Shown piece after piece: positions 58,854 to 61,316 of a DNA stretch of 61,316 nucleotides. The number at the start of each line of letters is the position of its first letter. Within the stretch, counting starts at the first letter, position 1. The stretch comes from Elusimicrobia bacterium GWA2_66_18 (GTDB lineage: Bacteria; Elusimicrobiota; Elusimicrobia; UBA1565; UBA9628): contig MGTX01000013.1 in NCBI GenBank assembly GCA_001799675.1, forward strand, positions 37,276 to 98,591, given 5' to 3'. Below the pieces are notes generated by a model. The model was given only the letters and a program-made list of their open reading frames with translations, was not told where the DNA came from and searched no databases. The position numbers were made by a program, and so were the translations under genes.

Positions 58854-59234
58854 TCAAGTCGGCTCTTTCGGCGGCAAAAACGCCTGGCGGATCGCTTCCT
58901 CGATGGAATGCCAATCCGAGGCCTTTGTGGAGTAGGATTTGGCGCCGTAGCTTAGGGCCCGGGAGATGGTGTCCTTGTCGGCCATGGCGCTGATGACGAT
59001 GATGCGGGCGTTGGGATCGAGTTTTATCAGCGCCCGAATGCCGTCAATCCCGCTTTCCGCGGTAAGCATCATGTCCATGCTGACGAGATCCGGCTTGAAC
59101 TTCCAGTAATACTCGATGGCTTCTTTTACGTTTTCGGCTTCGCCGATCACCGTATGGCCGTGCTCCTCAAATTTAGTCCTCAGCAGCTTCCGGGCGTAAG
59201 GCGCGTTGTCTACGATGAGTATCTTATAGGGCAT
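58854..59234 (-). CDS. CheY-like single-domain response regulator
   Basis: 126 residues. 'ILIVDNAPYARKLLRTKFEEHGHTVIGEAENVKEA', phospho-acceptor in 'LVSMDMMLTAESG', 'IIVISAMADK' and 'YSTKASDW'. The usual Asp-Asp pair is Asp-Asn (VDN), as in receiver 1 of the next gene. It is 5 nt upstream of that gene. Confidence 0.92.
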   Translation of the reverse strand: MPYKILIVDNAPYARKLLRTKFEEHGHTVIGEAENVKEAIEYYWKFKPDLVSMDMMLTAESGIDGIRALIKLDPNARIIVISAMADKDTISRALSYGAKSYSTKASDWHSIEEAIRQAFLPPKEPT

Positions 59235-59309
59235 CGCTCAAGAATACCTCATTTCCCGAAAGAGAAGCTAACGCTTCGCGCGCGAATCTCATTCTATTCC
59301 GCCTCCTCA

Positions 59310-60374
59310 TCAGTCGGTGTTGATCCAGGACTCGGCCACGTGATCCAACGCGGAGGAAAGCTCGGCCGGCGCGCAGACTCTGCTCGCAAACCCCCCCTTC
59401 AGCACCGCTTCCGGCATCGAAGGCGCGGAGGCCGTGCGGGGATCCTGGACCCACACCTGCCCCCCCGCGTCTCGGACGTCTTGGGATCCTTTGACCCCGC
59501 CCTCGCCCATGCCGGACAGGACGATGGCGATGGCGTTGGGGCCGAACCCTTCGGCCAAAGACTTCAAGAATGCGTCCAGGTGCGGCTGGAGCGGAATCTG
59601 CCACGTCTCGAACTTCCTGATCGCCTCGAGCCGGGAGATCCGTCCGCAATTCGTCCTTTGAATCAGGAGCGTTTTGGCCGTCGGCGACAACAGAATCCGC
59701 CCTTCGCGCACGATCTCGCCTCCCCGCGCGATGCTCATGGGATGAGAGGTCTTCCTCGCCAGGGAGTCGGTGAAGTTCAGCCACACCGGGGCGTACATGT
59801 GCTGCGCGACGAGCACTCCGGCCGGCAGTTTGTCGGGCAATTTCAACAAAAGATCCCGGAGAACCTCGACCGCGCCCGTCGAGGAAATAATCCCGACGGC
59901 CTTTCGCGCCGCCCAGGGCCGGGGGTTCTCAATAACGTTCTTGCGGACGTTAAGATAGTCGATCACGAGCTTTTCCAAGGGGATGTCCGCTAATCGAACG
60001 ATCATATCCTGGAGCGACTTCGCCATCGCCCACAGCCCGGAAACAGTCCGGGGCTTGGCCAACACCATTCTCGCGCCCCGGTCGTACGCCTCTTGGAATA
60101 ACTCGCTGTCGTCGGGGCAATCCAGCTCGGCAAACATGATAACCGGCACGGGGCTTCGCCTCATGACCTTGTCCAAGACGACCAACCCGTCTTGCGGAGG
60201 CATGAACATGTCCAGAATCAGCACGTCCGGCTTGCCGTCTTGGACGGCCTCCACGACTCCCGTGCCGTCGCAAAGCAGGCTGATCTGCACGCCCGAGGCC
60301 GGCGCCAGCACTTGGGAAAGCCAATCCTGGAATGATTGCGACGAGTCGACGACAAGCACTTTACGCACTTGCAC
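59310..60374 (-). CDS. cheB: CheB-like protein with altered catalytic loop
   Basis: 354 residues. Receiver (about 1-120): 'VLVVDSSQSFQ', phospho-acceptor in 'LILDMFMPPQDG', 'MVLAKPR'. The methylesterase domain (about 160-350) has Ser in 'GIISSTGAVEVL', His in 'VAQHMYAPVW' and 'VLSGMGEGGVKGSQDVRDAGG'. In E. coli CheB the last loop reads T-G-M-G-N-D-G with the catalytic Asp; here this is S-G-M-G-E-G-G, so the Asp is lost, perhaps replaced by the neighbouring Glu. It normally demethylates receptors. Confidence 0.88.
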   Translation of the reverse strand: MQVRKVLVVDSSQSFQDWLSQVLAPASGVQISLLCDGTGVVEAVQDGKPDVLILDMFMPPQDGLVVLDKVMRRSPVPVIMFAELDCPDDSELFQEAYDRGARMVLAKPRTVSGLWAMAKSLQDMIVRLADIPLEKLVIDYLNVRKNVIENPRPWAARKAVGIISSTGAVEVLRDLLLKLPDKLPAGVLVAQHMYAPVWLNFTDSLARKTSHPMSIARGGEIVREGRILLSPTAKTLLIQRTNCGRISRLEAIRKFETWQIPLQPHLDAFLKSLAEGFGPNAIAIVLSGMGEGGVKGSQDVRDAGGQVWVQDPRTASAPSMPEAVLKGGFASRVCAPAELSSALDHVAESWINTD

Positions 60375-60376
60375 GG

Positions 60377-61204
60377 TTACCCGGCGAGTTTCTTGAAAAC
60401 ACTCGACTGGGAATGCATCGTCTCGAACATCCCCTGATGGCTGTCCCCGATGAGCACCTCGCTGGCGCCCAGGACCAGCGTGCCGCCGGGCGCCAACGCC
60501 TTATGGAAATTATGCAGAGCCTTTTCCCTGGCCCCCTTAGTCAAATAGATCATCGAGTTCCGGCACGTGATGACGTCGATCTTCCGGCCCGGCGGGGGGC
60601 TCAAGTAGCTGTGCTCCACGAACTGCACCATGGAGGCGATCTCCGGCCCGACCTGGACATATCCCTCGTGCCGGGAAAAAAATATTTTAAGGCGGCGCTC
60701 GGAGACATTTTTCAAGGATGACTCGCCGTAGCGGCCGGCTTTGGCTCGAGCCAGCGAGATGGGGTCCACGTCGCTCGCGACGATCCTGACCGCGGGCTTA
60801 TCGTTCATGAGACGGAGCATCTCATGGATGATGATCGCGATCGTGTAGGGCTCCTCGCCCGCCGCGCAGCCGGCGGACCAAATGAAGACCGGCTCCCGGG
60901 CCTTCGACAGCAGCGGATTAAAAATATGATCGGCGAGGTACTCCCAGACGTCGGGATCGCGAAAAAACTCCGTGACGTTGATGGTCAGCTTATCGAAAAG
61001 GATGTCGAGTTCCACCGGGCTCTTGGCGATCAGATCCTCGTATTTGCGGCAATCCTCGCCCTGCAGGCCCAGCGAAAACATGCGATTTTCCACATGCCTC
61101 CGGATGAACGACCGGCGGTAATCGTGAAAATCAAGACCCCGCCTTTCCTTTAGCTTCTCAAGCAGGCGATCAAGATCCTCCTCGGTCATCCGGGAGGGCT
61201 CCAT
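60377..61204 (-). CDS. cheR: Chemotaxis protein methyltransferase CheR
   Basis: 275 residues. The N-terminal helical domain (to about 80) leads to the SAM-dependent domain: 'TINVTEFFRDPDVWEYL', SAM motif 'FIWSAGCAAGEEPYTIAI', 'VASDVDPISLARAKAGRYGE' and 'DVITCRNSMIYLTKGAREKALHNFHKALAPGGTLVLG'. It methylates glutamates of chemoreceptors. The stop is 2 nt before the CheB start and the gene follows the MCP. Confidence 0.95.
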   Translation of the reverse strand: MEPSRMTEEDLDRLLEKLKERRGLDFHDYRRSFIRRHVENRMFSLGLQGEDCRKYEDLIAKSPVELDILFDKLTINVTEFFRDPDVWEYLADHIFNPLLSKAREPVFIWSAGCAAGEEPYTIAIIIHEMLRLMNDKPAVRIVASDVDPISLARAKAGRYGESSLKNVSERRLKIFFSRHEGYVQVGPEIASMVQFVEHSYLSPPPGRKIDVITCRNSMIYLTKGAREKALHNFHKALAPGGTLVLGASEVLIGDSHQGMFETMHSQSSVFKKLAG

Positions 61205-61207
61205 CGG

Positions 61208-61316
61208 CTATTTCTGGCGGAGCTTGAAGTTCTGGACGATGCCGTTGAGCGTGTCCGCCATGGCCTGCAGTTCCATGCTCGCCGTGTACGTCTTGCCGGC
61301 ATCGTCCGTGAAGCCC
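61208..61316 (-). CDS. C-terminus of a methyl-accepting chemotaxis protein (5' end outside window)
   Basis: The frame is open from the window edge to TAG at 61208-61210 and ends 'SMELQAMADTLNGIVQNFKLRQK'. This helical end ('Q.MA..L...V..FKL') is the usual C-terminus of MCP signalling domains. It is 3 nt upstream of CheR, so receptor, CheR and CheB share an operon. Confidence 0.7.
   Translation of the reverse strand, partial: GFTDDAGKTYTASMELQAMADTLNGIVQNFKLRQK

Noticed and set aside
1-61316. CRISPR arrays, insertion sequences with transposases, prophage structural genes, replication origin
   Set aside because: No regularly spaced repeats, transposase motifs, phage genes or DnaA-box clusters were seen.

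Overview
This is a 61.3 kb, GC-rich chromosomal stretch from a Gram-negative bacterium. The outer-membrane porin, SurA-type foldase, lipoproteins and Dsb/TlpA proteins all need a diderm envelope. The gene mix fits a deep-branching free-living lineage: type III glutamine synthetase, receiver-rich chemotaxis, AmmeMemoRadiSam protein B, a baeRF-like release-factor homologue, and exported proteins with Ala/Pro-rich N-termini. My best guess is Elusimicrobiota, but this rests on gene content and style and no 16S gene is present. Coding density is high, many neighbours overlap by 1-11 nt, and several genes seem to have a -10 box only 5-8 nt before the start codon, which suggests leaderless mRNAs.

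Layout. 1-1425: two reading frames that look like one gene split by an in-frame TAG. 1535-2563: tRNA-Ser, a SEC-C protein and an SRPBCC protein. 2592-5582: a compact integrative element of about 2.9 kb in tRNA-Gly(GCC). It has 52-bp flanking repeats, tandem arm-type repeats at both ends, a tyrosine integrase and a DUF4143 ATPase. 5634-14886: two reverse-strand clusters, one with an exported protein, GlcF-like Fe-S protein and GAF-HD-GYP, the other with DUF971, tryptophanase, a receiver/kinase hybrid and a GlcD-GlcE fusion. An XRE regulator lies between them. 14955-28814: PpiC foldase, a four-HKD phospholipase D-like protein, two radical SAM enzymes, Rrf2 regulator, YgjP-like protease, a 1151-residue coiled-coil protein, HisS and an atypical FtsH. 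28946-34529: receiver, XdhC-MocA fusion, MFS/DipZ-like fusion and dipeptide epimerase.

34526-40381 is the most interesting region: an autoregulated TetR gene, a tiny Cys-Gly-Cys ORF followed by a strong hairpin, TlpA and DsbA-like thiol proteins, and then a Fur-box-like double operator before ApbE, an outer-membrane porin, an FMN_bind protein carrying the flavinylation motif, and a small four-helix membrane protein. A SCO protein converges on this set. I read it as a possibly iron-regulated extracytosolic flavin electron-transfer module.

40459-45071: MoeB-rhodanese, MutM, a baeRF-like protein, a membrane protein, then a HigBA module between two 79-nt attC-like sites (a candidate CALIN, an integron cassette cluster without integrase). 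45104-56356: an OPT transporter with two SPFH proteins, a DUF2249 protein, an OmpR-type regulator, Mrp, GlnN, a chlorite-dismutase-like protein, an HTH-receiver protein, tRNA-Cys and AmmeMemoRadiSam protein B. 56389-56591: a candidate structured RNA. 56589-61316: a chemotaxis cluster on the reverse strand (MCP end, CheR, CheB, three single receivers, one REC-REC-CheC).
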